Shown piece by piece: positions 12,851 through 23,702 of a stretch of 64,000 bases of DNA. Where the stretch lies: assembly GCF_030272615.1 (NCBI RefSeq), contig NC_081415.1, forward strand, positions 372,289,009 to 372,353,008, in the 5' to 3' direction. The translations under genes were made by a program, and so were the position numbers. The stretch comes from Cryptomeria japonica. Its lineage: Eukaryota; Streptophyta; Pinopsida; Cupressales; Cupressaceae. Below the pieces are notes generated by a model, which saw nothing but the letters and a program-made list of their open reading frames with translations, searched no databases and had not been told where the DNA came from. The number at the start of each line of letters is the position of its first letter. Within the stretch, counting starts at the first letter, position 1.

Positions 12851-13250
12851 TAAACAGTAACTTTGTTTAGTTTAACTTTGTTGATGTTGAAAATATTAGT
12901 CATTATTGGACTCAATCCTTTAGGATCACTTGCAAAACTTAAAATATGCCTTCTATAAGAGAGCAGCAAGAGAAAAATATTTTCTAATAATAGGAACAAT
13001 GTATTGGATTGATATTGGACTTACTACATCACAAAATATACATATGACTTCTTGCTTATATGGGAAGCTTGATAGGTATGATTAGAGCTAACTTGATAAA
13101 TATTAAATGACCTAGGACAAAAAGTAAAATGTCAAGATAAGATAAGACAAAATCACATGACACCTAAGACTTCTAAAAAGATTCTTATCATGTGAATAGG
13201 ATGTAGGTACTAGTGAATCGGTCAAGTAAAACACATTATTCACACCAACA
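12850..13250 (-). repeat. Copia-type 3' LTR, minus strand (left limit approximate)
   Basis: On the minus strand a G-run (TTAAGGGGGG, 13251-13260) directly precedes TGTTGGTGTGAATAATG. This is the classical arrangement of polypurine tract then LTR start, placing the LTR edge at 13250. The other edge was not determined and no partner LTR was found in the window. Confidence 0.5.
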
Positions 13251-13640
13251 CCCCCCTTAAGTACAACTTAGGGAAAATAAAACAAATTCAAATGATGTAA
13301 AACATGAAGGTGATTATGATTATGTGTCCTAGCTACTAGGCCATGTTAGGTACCCATTTATAATGCAATCTCTCATCAATGGATTAAAACAAAAGACCGA
13401 GTGGGACAAAACTCCTCTCCAAAAGAGGTAATTGAAACAAATAAGAACAAATGTTAGATGAACACAAGAACCCATATGTATGAGATCCATCACAAGTATA
13501 TAATTAATCATCCCTCCATAGGAAAGAACGAGAAAGAGACTCTGTAGCTCACCCATAATGTATAATCTCCTACAAAAAGGGTGAATGGTTGAAGAAAAAA
13601 TAAGATCTATACCTATAAACTACATTTCTCCCTTTGGGAA
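13251..13640 (-). mobile_element. 3' untranslated end of a Copia-like element, minus strand
   Basis: The minus strand contains GGAGAGGAGTTTTGTCCCAC and later CCCTAAGTTGTACTTAAGGG before the LTR. The same ordered blocks, GAGGAGTTTT then CTCCCTAAG then a purine tract then TGTT, recur at 29285-29466 and 58720-58886. This supports a shared Copia 3' layout. No RT or RNase H frame is legible here. Confidence 0.5.
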
Positions 13641-14264
13641 GAAGATGGACCAAGTAAAAAATATAGGAATGCTTCCCATTTTGAATAGGAATTGATAGGA
13701 AGAATGATCCAAATTTAAGAATTTCATGTCTCTAAAATTTGCTCATCTTGTCATGGCATTGGTAGATGATGATGCCACAATCCATTTAGTGGTACATCTA
13801 TCATTCTTGGGGTGATTTAACATAAAGTTACCACCTGTTATGGAGAAACCTATCTATGCATCACACTCAAATACTAAATTCCTATGGGAACATCACAGTG
13901 CAATTATCACATTACAAAAAACAAATTGTCAGCAAGGTGACACACAAACTCAAATTGAATTTCTTTGAACATTTAAACATGCATAATGTAGAACCAGATG
14001 AACAAGATTGGGGATTATTAATGAACTATACAAATATATTACCATCAAGTGATGAACAAAAAGAATTCAACCAATCAATCCTCCAATTTTTCACAAATTA
14101 TTTAGCGAGGATACACAACAACAAAAAATGACAAAACTACTTAATATCCCTATTGCACTTAGTGTTGCAATAACAACACACATAAAATAGAACATCATTA
14201 ATGATGCTAACCAACTTCCCTAAGAAATGTTTCTTTCTAGAGGCCAACAGATCATGTTAATAAT
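13641..14264. other. Intergenic with a 91-aa unassigned ORF
   Basis: An ORF on the plus strand (13856-14131) encodes a 91-residue hydrophilic peptide without a recognised motif. No promoter or splice context supports it. Otherwise nothing is visible. Confidence 0.35.
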
Positions 14265-14622
14265 AAACTTGTGGATTGTAAATGGGTCTCTTGGGTACTA
14301 GATATTGTATGCACAGTTGTCTCTAAACTACCTAATTTAGCTTTTGTGCATAATGGTGTGATTTGATGTATAATGACCCACCATGAAACCAAGATGGCCC
14401 AAAAAGTATACCTATGGGAGAGGGGCCAGCAGTTGTACAACAAACTTGTGGATTATAAATGGTTCTCTTAGAGAGGCACTAAATATTGTGTACACTGTTG
14501 GCTCTAAACTACTTGATTTACCTTTATACGTAGTGGTATGGTTTGATAATTATAATAGCTCACTGTGGAAACAAGATGACCCAAAAATTATACCTATAGG
14601 GGAGAAGGGCCAATAGTTGTTA
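14265..14622. repeat. Tandem duplication, 177-bp period, two diverged copies
   Basis: Copy 1 starts AAACTTGTGGATTGTAAATG at 14265 and copy 2 starts AAACTTGTGGATTATAAATG at 14442. Both continue through CTCTAAACTAC and end with GGGCCARYAGTTGT. Divergence includes small indels. No coding meaning is visible. Confidence 0.75.
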
Positions 14623-15461
14623 TAACACCTATGCTTATAATATTCAATCTTAGCACCTATGTATACTATATGTTGTAAAAAATTAGTCCAAATGTAAATA
14701 AAATAAAAAATTAAATATTGGTCAAGATCCACCCATACCTGAACACATGAGAACCTATGAATATTATATAGATATTTTTATTTCAAATAAAATATCATAA
14801 TTATCCACTACAAGTGTGTCATTTATAAACTAAGATGTTCATTTAAACAAGTATTATTGTCATAGTGAAAAAAATTATTCTTAATGTGTACAACTAATAA
14901 GGTAGCAACATGTATGCATTTAAATATTTCATATTAATATTTTTTCTTATCACAAACATGAAAGGTGAGCACAATAAATACCTTATATTTACCCATGAAA
15001 TGTGAAGGATTGTCAAAATATTTTAGTATTCAATTATTGGTCTATTTGTGTTGGATATAAGTTGTACTTTAAATAATGTATTTTTTTGTGTTCAACTATT
15101 GGTCCATTTGTGTTGGATATTAAAGTTAGAGATAACAAAGATTTATGGCTACCAATAGATATTTGGTCCATTGAAGTTGCACATAAATTCTATTTTCAAT
15201 ATAAATATGATATTCTACTAACAAAAAATGATATATTTTGTTCAACTACTAGGGATACCATGATTGTGTTTCAATTGAACCTTGTAAAATTAAATTTTGG
15301 ACACCTCTCACTATGCATGTTGTGTGATGAGTAACACCTCCAAGCCTTAGTTGTAGATAGATAAGAGGTTAATTCATATTTCTAAAAAAGGTCATATGAT
15401 ATTTCATGAAACCACTACATACTTGCAAAGTTGGCATTTGTGACTACTAACCCCTCTCCCC
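14623..15461. other. AT-rich intergenic region up to assembly gap
   Basis: No gene recognised. TTTGTGTTGGATAT with its left context (ATTGGTCYATTTGTG) occurs twice about 68 bp apart near 15041 and 15109, a small local duplication. Confidence 0.4.
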
Positions 15462-15961
15462 NNNNNNNNNNNNNNNNNNNNNNNNNNNNNNNNNNNNNNN
15501 NNNNNNNNNNNNNNNNNNNNNNNNNNNNNNNNNNNNNNNNNNNNNNNNNNNNNNNNNNNNNNNNNNNNNNNNNNNNNNNNNNNNNNNNNNNNNNNNNNNN
15601 NNNNNNNNNNNNNNNNNNNNNNNNNNNNNNNNNNNNNNNNNNNNNNNNNNNNNNNNNNNNNNNNNNNNNNNNNNNNNNNNNNNNNNNNNNNNNNNNNNNN
15701 NNNNNNNNNNNNNNNNNNNNNNNNNNNNNNNNNNNNNNNNNNNNNNNNNNNNNNNNNNNNNNNNNNNNNNNNNNNNNNNNNNNNNNNNNNNNNNNNNNNN
15801 NNNNNNNNNNNNNNNNNNNNNNNNNNNNNNNNNNNNNNNNNNNNNNNNNNNNNNNNNNNNNNNNNNNNNNNNNNNNNNNNNNNNNNNNNNNNNNNNNNNN
15901 NNNNNNNNNNNNNNNNNNNNNNNNNNNNNNNNNNNNNNNNNNNNNNNNNNNNNNNNNNNNN
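15462..15961. other. Assembly gap (500 N)
   Basis: Exactly 500 N, so the length is a placeholder rather than a measurement. Apparent ORFs across it are artefacts. Confidence 0.99.
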
Positions 15962-16630
15962 ACCAGGTTGGAGGCAATAGTCGTGTGAGACTTAGTTCAG
16001 CATACCCAGGAGTTGGATGTCGGGAGAGCAGCACGGGTGGCTATCGAGGACAAATTGGCTAGGGAGATAGTATCAATTGAGTAGCAGTTGGTGGAACCTG
16101 AGACTGAAAAACATGTTTTGTAGACAAGTTTGGGTTAGGCACAGGAGGACTGTGATGGCCAAGGAAGCAATATTGGTGAATTCTGCACTTGAGCATCGGA
16201 TGGTAGCAGAAAAGGGTTTTCAGGCGAGGACGCAGCAAGTGTATAAGATCCGGGCCCGACTGGCATTAGTAGTTTCTGCCGTTCATCTCTATTTTGTATT
16301 AAGTCGTCGGAGTCGACTTCTTTTCTTGGGGGGGATGATGTTGCCGGGAATAATCATTATGTTATGTTGTTATATTATGTTTATGTTGTCGTCGGTAATA
16401 ATGAGTTACGGCGGTCAGTTGGTTAGCCGACGGGTAGGTAGTTGGAGTTGCGACGGTTGTGTCGTACCCCTTCGGGTATTATATATTGTGTACCTTTTCT
16501 TCGAAGTAGGATCATGTTAGTCGTGTCAGATGTAATGTTATAAGCACTTATTGTACATGGACTGTGGAATTAATATAGAGGCTGGTTATTTAATATATTT
16601 CCATTATGTTCTGTGCATTTACGTTTTGCA
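15962..16630 (+). mobile_element. 3' end of an LTR retrotransposon (coding tail and LTR)
   Basis: Positions 15962-16310 are GC-richer and read as a charged, probably helical tail with many stops. TTCTTGGGGGGGATGATG (16323-16340) is a good polypurine tract. It is followed by a likely LTR start at TGTTGCCGGGAATAATC (16339). The LTR would run to about 16600-16630, with its end unproven. The style resembles Ty3/Gypsy elements, but no RT or integrase is left on this side of the gap, so the class is inferred. Confidence 0.45.
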
Positions 16631-18732
16631 TTTAACCGTTTACCCGAGAGGGCAAACAGAGACTGACTTGAAAAAGAAAATTAGATAATTTTTTGATGCA
16701 TCTGGGCCCAGCTGAGTTTTTCACAAAAACTTTCAGAGCAAAAAACTTGCGAGTTTTTAAAAACTCGTCGAGAACTCTGCGAGTCTTGCATCTATGTTTA
16801 TAACATGGTAGCGAAAATATTTCTTGAAGATAGCTTGACAAACCCCAAAATATCAGGAATCCAGAAAATGCACAAAAAGAGAGAAAACCTCTGTTTTTTA
16901 ATATTTAAAGACAATACAATTGCATAAAGATAGAGAGTGAAGGGAAATGAGATTTTACGCAATTAATTTTGGAACATAGTTTGTTTTAACTTTTCATCAA
17001 TATTAAGAATGTTGATTACATTGCATAGTGCATGGTACATTACTACACAGTAACATATTGCAAGTACATAGGTTGAATTTATTACAATCTAACGTTGAAA
17101 GTACAATGTGACAAAAAAGTAGAGTAAGCCAATGACTCTTGATGTTACAAAGTACACTAGGGTGCTGTAGGTCTTGACGATGAAGCTCTAGGAGCACAAC
17201 TTCTAATTTCATCATTCTCTTTAGAGCAAAAATTGGCTTCTTCCCAACCTATTAAGTGTTTCCTTATGAAAAAGTATCTCTTCAACATTTAGAATCCATT
17301 TAGATTTTGGATTTTTCTTATTAGTGTCAATCAGTTGTATCTTCCTTGATGGTAACTAATGTCAAATTGAATGCATATGTAGTGAGACAGGTAGAATAAG
17401 TTTTAGAAAAACAAGAATTTGGTTTGGAAAATTAATGAAAACACTAATTAGAATTTACAAGTAATTATCAATTGCAACTTTTTAAACCTTGAGCTTTCTT
17501 CAACATAAAGTGGAGGTTGTGCTGAATGAACACCAAATCATTCATTTGCTCTTGCATCAAACAATCGTGTTTTTGAAATGTTTGTGTTCAAACACACTCT
17601 TAACCATGTTCACATGTAGATGAACTATATGGCTGACTCAAAAAGCACATTGCCATCCATCAAAGGTTTTTGGATTCCTTTCCAAAAAAAATCTACCATT
17701 ATGTTGAAAAAACACAAATTTAATGAAGATTCCATCATGTATGATTTAATCAAAACTTCATTCCTATAATGTACACATGTTCAATGTAAAGAAACTATCA
17801 AAACTCTATGGAGTCTAGTTGGTTCAAAGGTGTTTCTTCCTCTTTTTTTCAAAACTTAGGGGTATCCCCGCGACCCGTGACCCAGCTCAGTGCTCAGCCT
17901 GCCTTGCCTTGGTCTTACTTTCTTCTTTGATAGACATATTGGAGAAAAAAGCCTTGCTTGCTTATATATTGGCAATTTTCCCATAGCTACACATAGCTAA
18001 TTTGGAGTAGGGAACAATCTCTCCACACACTTGATAAGTCCCTTTGTAAACTTTACATCTTCTCACAATTAGGTGCAATAGAACAATGATGGATTTAGAT
18101 ACTATCTAGTGGCATAGAGGAGTGAGTGCATTTGCTAATCCCATCTGTCATCGATTATATCCTAAAATGGCATGTATCTGTCCCGATTATTCCCCATTTT
18201 ACTCTTGATCACCTCTTTGGCTCTATCCATGGCCTGATACAAATAGCCCACGGGGGATTTACTTCCATTATCTTTGACATGTCAAGGGAAACAAGTTTTT
18301 GACATTCTTTACATTTTTTTAGCTGATGAATTTTAGTTAGCAGAAACTCTTATATGGATGTCGACATATGGATTGTTGTCTATGTAAACAATGTGGTTAG
18401 TCTTTTGCACATTGTCCATATTCTGATAATTCCATTATTCTCTGTTTGGCAAGTGATCTCACTAGACGAATGATCTTGATTTTGCAAGGATTTCATTTTA
18501 ACTAATTTCTAACAGTCTAGCTGTAAATTCCTATTCAGCTAAATTTTTATTTTGCACATTTTAAATGTGGATTAATGTTTTTTCCCATTTAACGTGTATT
18601 GTATGCCTTAAACTTTAACAAGAGAAACTGAATTTTCTCTGTAATTTCATTCTCCATGCATAGTAAAACATCATTCTTGTGGCCCTTAAATATTTCTGAA
18701 ATAACTAATGGGGAACATGGCATGAATTACAG
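16631..18732. other. Intergenic or intron-like region
   Basis: No convincing ORF. A perfect 18-bp palindrome, CGAGTTTTTAAAAACTCG, lies at 16750-16767. It is flanked by further GCGAGT-type motifs (GCGAGTCTTG downstream), which recur near 52090 as ACTTGCGAGTTT. A short GC-rich patch occurs at 17865-17920. The rest may be the long intron upstream of the exons at 18733. Confidence 0.4.
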
Positions 18733-19322
18733 GAGAAAAACGCTTTGTGGAGTTTTGGAATGATCCTTTATACACTTGATCGCTTGTATAAGGTAACAGA
18801 GAGGCATGCAAAGGAATCTGGTGAATGGCAAAGGTTTGTATTATATTCTAGCCTTATCTTTATGACTCTTAGACTGTTTCGTTTTACACAATCTAGTTTA
18901 CTGTCACAAATTGGCTAAGCATCTATGGGGAAGTCATCGAACTGACTCAGTTACCCTATGTTTGTTGCCTTGCAGCTTGCATGCAGATATTCTTGATCTG
19001 GCAAATCCAAAGCTTGCTGTCCACTACAAGCTTCATATCTCAGCTCGAATGGTGCAGGCATACGAATGTCTTCTTCCTTTATCTCAAAGATTGTTATGAT
19101 CGAATTTTAAGGAAAAAAATTCTCCCCTTTTGCTGATTATCAATGCTGATTTTGATTTTTGTTCTTGTAGGTATTACCAACCTTTCTTCAAGAATTTGAC
19201 CATTGTAGTGGTCTGTTTTGTAGGCTTGAATACCAAACACAAATGAGAATCCCTTTAACATGTGCATTTATCTCAGTTTTTGATATACATGGAATTGTGC
19301 AATTATTTTCATCACTAATATG
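18733..19322 (+). CDS. Three consecutive exons of an unidentified gene (partial)
   Basis: Exon 1 (18733-18833) follows TTACAG and ends CAAAG|GTTTGT. It encodes a helical segment with LWSFGMILYTLDRLYK. Exon 2 (18976-19057) follows TTGCAG and encodes SLHADILDLANPKLAVHY. Exon 3 starts at 19171 after TTCTTGTAG and stays open to 19322, beginning VLPTFLQEFDHCSGLFCRLE; its true end is uncertain. Lengths of 101 and 82 nt keep one frame through both joins. The donor after exon 2 is CAG|GCATAC, a GC rather than GT donor. I do not recognise the protein. Its balanced codon use and consistent splicing differ from the transposon debris around it. Either this is part of a long-intron host gene or a gene fragment carried by a transposon. 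Confidence 0.5.
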
Positions 19323-20274
19323 AGGACAGTTTTGTCATGGCTGATTGTAAGTGGCTGAGCTATATAATTATTGAGTCTGCAACAAGCATATCATTTTGAA
19401 ATCTTCAAGATAATTTTTGGTTCATTGGCTTATGCTATTTACTTTCATAGTTGGTATTAAGAAACGTCTTGATTATGGCAAAGGTTGAAGTCACGCAGGT
19501 CTAGTGTATAGCAAGGAAAAACATCTAGCTGAATGGTAGCACCAGACGAAAAATATAGTCAAAATTGGAGTTCAAGTCATAGGAAAGCTTATACCAACTG
19601 GCTTAATTTCAAGACAGTATCTTAATTCAAAATCACATCTAAGAATGGTTTGGATGATGAATATTAGCACCACAGAGATATATAGAGGACTGGATATTGC
19701 TGGATTGAATAAAAGGTCTTGTGATTGATATTCCACTGCTTGAGTGCATCAAAGCTTCATCCATATGAAAACTGGCTGCATGAAACATCAGACATTGAAG
19801 AAACACAACAATTAATGTAGCACATCTTCTCCAATCACTTTTGACCTTTTTATATTTAATTTAATATGTAAGTATTAATGTCCATAAAAGACCACAGTTG
19901 GTCCATGGGACTGAAAGAGGTTTACTGTAAAGAGGACAGACGGGTGCAGAGGCACATCCCAAGAAAAGTACAGAAACATGTAGCAAACAATGCAAGGAAG
20001 GAAAAACGGGTTCCATAGACAATTCCTGTAGGTCTTGATAACAGTCTTGACATTCAAGGCAGCAATAAAGTGTGTTGGGTGTAAGGCAATGTGGCTTACT
20101 AGGTTTTTGACACCTCACTGATCTATTGTAAACTACTTTGAGAGCTTAAATACACAAAATAAGACTGTAAAAGAGAAACAGCCTACTATGCATTTTTTAA
20201 TCATCTTTTTCATCAATGTTAGCATTTTGTATAAAATATGCCCGTATTGACTATATCTACTAAAATGTCTGACC
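19323..20274. other. Intron-like or intergenic sequence
   Basis: No coding or repeat structure recognised. Overlapping short ORFs on the minus strand near 19861-20118 have no domain and look fortuitous. Confidence 0.4.
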
Positions 20275-20444
20275 CTTTGTGTCATCTCCCCGTTTCTGGT
20301 CCTTTTGTAGTGCATCTGGTGTTGGCTTTCTAGGTTGGTGTCAACAGGATCAGAGGGGTTTTTCGATGTCGTGTGTATGTTTAGATGGATTAATGGAGAT
20401 GAATGACACTTTCGGGAGTGATTTTAGATGGCTTGTCCAAGACT

Positions 20445-20600
20445 TACTATTTTTAGTTACTATTTATAGCAGTGACCATCTTTAGCACTTACTATTTATA
20501 GTGAGTCTTTGAGTATCTCAAATTGGGCCAATTTGGTGTTTGGACACACTACTTCTAGCAATTGCTATTTTTAGTAAGTGTCTATTTTTAGCAGTTGGGT
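20445..20600 (+). repeat. ACTATTTWTAG motif cluster in the U3 of the solo LTR
   Basis: TACTATTTTTAG, TACTATTTATAG-like and GCTATTTTTAG copies occur about six times in 155 bp, alternating with AGCA or AGTRAG. They lie about 400 bp upstream of the TATA box, where transcription-factor sites of an LTR are expected. Confidence 0.5.
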
Positions 20601-20973
20601 CAGCCTCCGTATCTCCAGTGGTCTAACATTTCATATTTGGACGTTGGGTAAGTTTTATTATGTTCAAAGAAATATATTTTGATTTTAATCACCCAAGTCT
20701 CTTATATTGTCGCTTTATAAATTAAGCGCTTTGTACCCCTTGGCCTAGGTGCACAATGTTGTTTTAAAAGGGGGTCCTTTAATGTCTTAATGGGATGCCA
20801 TGAATCAATAATTTTTTTTTTTTCAAAGACTAAATCTTAGCCTCCAAAAGTGGACTCCTAAGAAGGGAGACATATGGAATTAAAAATAAATTAAAAAGTC
20901 TCATGAATGGGCATGGGATTTCGCGGAGGGAAAATTAATTTCAAATCCGGTTGCCCTAGTTTCCTTCCCTCTC

Positions 20974-20981
20974 TTATATAA
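20974..20981 (+). promoter_or_regulatory. TATA box of the solo LTR
   Basis: TTATATAA after a C/T-rich stretch and about 30 bp before CTCTCATTTGGACATC. The position is consistent with an LTR RNA polymerase II promoter. Confidence 0.5.
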
Positions 20982-21890
20982 TCACCTCCTGGGCTCTCAT
21001 TTGGACATCTTTTCTTGGACAACATAACAGGATGTTGCCTGATTTTTTCTAGGTTTAATTTTTTGCTAGTTAAGGACGAAAACCCTCATCCCTCATCTTT
21101 GCTTGCTGGTTTTGGTGGTGAGAGATCAACCCTAGCTGGAAGGAGCGATTCTACTTTAGGGGTCACATTAGTATTCACGGAGTTCTTGATTTCTATCATT
21201 TTGGTGGATTTAGAATGAATATTTTCTGTGTTTTTTGAAGTGGGTTTTGTAGATTTCGGTGTGGTGTGTTTGATGATTTCCTACTTTTGGGTTTTTGTTT
21301 GGAGGTGTTAGCATGCTTTTTCAAAGGTCTGATTCGTATTTTATAATTTTGGAAATTCTCTTTTTACCGTGGCTGGAAGTATCAATTGTTTGTAGCTCTG
21401 TTGGTGTTCGAAGATCTATTTTGGATGTTGTTTCCAAATATTCCTCATAGCTGAGCGCCATCTTTGAGTATTCATTTGTGTTTTTGGAGAAGGTATGATT
21501 TTCCAGGAGCAAATTGCCCCTCCTAGGGAGCCATGCCAATTGTGGGATATTGCATAATCAGGTTTGCTGTTGTATAGACTTGAAAATCTGCCTTTGGATG
21601 AATGTACCAGGTCTGATTTGCATACTCAAGTCTGAATTTCAGAATATTTTATGATTTGCTTCATTATGTTATGATTTCCTTATGAAAGAGAAATTACTTC
21701 TTTTAATATGCAATGTATCTCTTGTATCTCAAACATGATGAATGAAAACAAATATGAAACCCTTTCTGCATCTTCTATCTAGTTTGAAACAACACAGAAA
21801 AATCATAACATAGTTTATTAAAATAAAAGAAACTATAGGACAACAACTTCAATGTTTTAAAAAAAAATCTGGGGTGGGCATTACACTTTG

Positions 21891-22866
21891 AAGACAATGA
21901 TATGCGAGCACTCACTCGTAGAAAAACAGACACACATACATAGACAAACACAGACACACAAGATACATGAACACATGGAAATGCAGACTTAGACAAAGCT
22001 ACACACTTACACGTACATATTTACACACAATTTGAAACATTGCACAAATTTTTGATCACTTCTTTACACATGTTGTGATTGCGCTGAAATTTTTTAGCAA
22101 AGCTTGATAGATCAACATTTCTTTATATAGTTTAAAGGTGTTGGCATCTTCAGAAGGCTATACCATGCAATATTGGTCATATCATGCTATGCTACAATCA
22201 CTTAAAGTTAGGCTAAATTTTGATGAAAAATAAGAAAATGCATGATACAATTGAAGAGAAGATAAAGGGGATAAATGACTTTGCGCTAAGCTTTTTGTAG
22301 ATAAGAACAATGTCATACAATTAAACAGTGTGAACCATAGGATTTTCTTATAATTCAAAATGCAATAATTCTACAATTGTTAGCCCATATGATTTGAAGA
22401 TAAGTGGCATATTGGGACAAATGATGGGAGCAAAGGGTTAAATCTCTTGGGTTGTGGAAGATTGAGTTTATTTCAAAAGCAAAGGGTTAAATCTCATTTG
22501 CTTTTGATAGATGAGTACAAATGCAATCTTATGAATATAAATGACTAAAGATAAACTCCTATCTTATGAATATAAATGACTAAAGATAAACTCCTATGTA
22601 AAAAAATTATCTTCAACATTGCACACTCTTGCATAAAAAATCTTATGGTTAACACCTTGCATTTGAGAAAATACCAATTTCAAATTATAACAAAATACAA
22701 ATGTGATGAAATTGTTGTGGCTTTGGCTATAAGAACTTGATGGATTTATGCTAATGCCTTTGACAAAGTGAAGAAGTAATGCATATAAAATAAAATTCTA
22801 TTGGTTTGTTATGTTGCCTAGCATTTCTAAAGAAGAGAGACAATACCAAAGTGTATAGGAGGATAA
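21891..22866. other. Intergenic, with a CA/GA-rich patch and a tandem duplication
   Basis: Positions 21925-22030 are rich in ACACA and AGACA. No gene is visible. The duplication at 22526-22595 is listed separately. Confidence 0.45.
22526..22595. repeat. Perfect 35-bp tandem duplication (2 copies)
   Basis: The unit starting ATCTTATGAATATAAATGAC occupies 22526-22560 and is repeated exactly at 22561-22595. Identity of the copies suggests a recent event. Confidence 0.85.
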
Positions 22867-23223
22867 TGTTGGAGTAAATAATATTCACTCTTGATTAAGT
22901 TTACTTAGGCATCATTATTTAATGTTTTGCATATTAGGTGAATATTATTTGCCTTGTAGTTTGTAGCTGGGTAGTTGATGTTAGTTTTTTATTAAGGCAA
23001 AAATAGGTTTTGAAGGGACTCGAAACCCTTTAACAATAAAGCACAGATTGAGACACATGTTCATATCATGTGATCTCCTACCTATTGCATTTTGCTTTAT
23101 AAGTGAGCTCATTGTACATTATTCTTCATCTCAATACAATTCATCTTCTTAGTGAGATATATTTTTATCCATGAATGTTATATTGCAGGTTATAGATTTT
23201 GACAATGGAGCTTTTTTCCAACA
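22867..23223 (+). repeat. 5' LTR of the non-autonomous element
   Basis: 357 bp, TGTTGGAG to CCAACA. It is followed at 23224 by the primer-binding-site-like GGGTATTAGAG. Confidence 0.75.
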
Positions 23224-23702
23224 GGGTATTAGAGTGGTCTTTCTACATCTCCTTCCCCTAAGTTTGTTTGAGGTCTCGAATCCTAGATTAACGATATCTT
23301 TGCAACATTTCATTTGTCGCATCTCGTCAGTTTCAGATTTTTCTCAATTATATTGATTTGTAGTTTTTATTTGTACCTCTAGAGGCTAATGTCTTTGAAT
23401 TACAAGGCATTTATTTGGGACTCCAAATTTCTGTTATTATGTAGATTGGTTTCCTTGGCTGGCATTAGCCTTTGAGAGCCCTGTATTTTTTCAGTGTTTG
23501 ACTTACATTAGTTATTCATTGGGCGTTTTGGTTTTTTGGAGTTTGCATCGACATTTACTCTGTGCGACCATTTTTTTGTTGTTCTCAAACCGTCTCAAAT
23601 TGCAATTGTTTTTTTCCTTGGGCTATTTGCATTATTGCTCAACACGTATTTTGTGGTAGAAGATAGTGTTGGATTTGGGTCATAAATCCACATGCGAAAG
23701 TG

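Larger units (their letters stand above)
20275..21890 (+). mobile_element. Solo LTR with perfect target-site duplication
   Basis: The LTR spans 20280-21885: it starts TGTCATCTCCCC and ends GGGGTGGGCATTACA, and these ends are imperfect inverted repeats. CTTTG occurs directly on both sides (20275-20279 and 21886-21890), the expected 5-bp target duplication. Within it, 20445-20600 repeats ACTATTTWTAG-like motifs. A TATA box (TTATATAA, 20974-20981) follows and fits a U3-R layout on the plus strand. No internal region or second LTR is present. This is a solo LTR left by LTR-LTR recombination, probably of a Ty3/Gypsy-type element. Confidence 0.75.

Noticed and set aside
15431..16034. Long ORFs on both strands across 15462-15961
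   Set aside because: They exist only because N runs contain no stop codons.
21925..22030. CA-rich stretch as a functional microsatellite locus
   Set aside because: The repeat is too interrupted to define a unit; ordinary low-complexity DNA.
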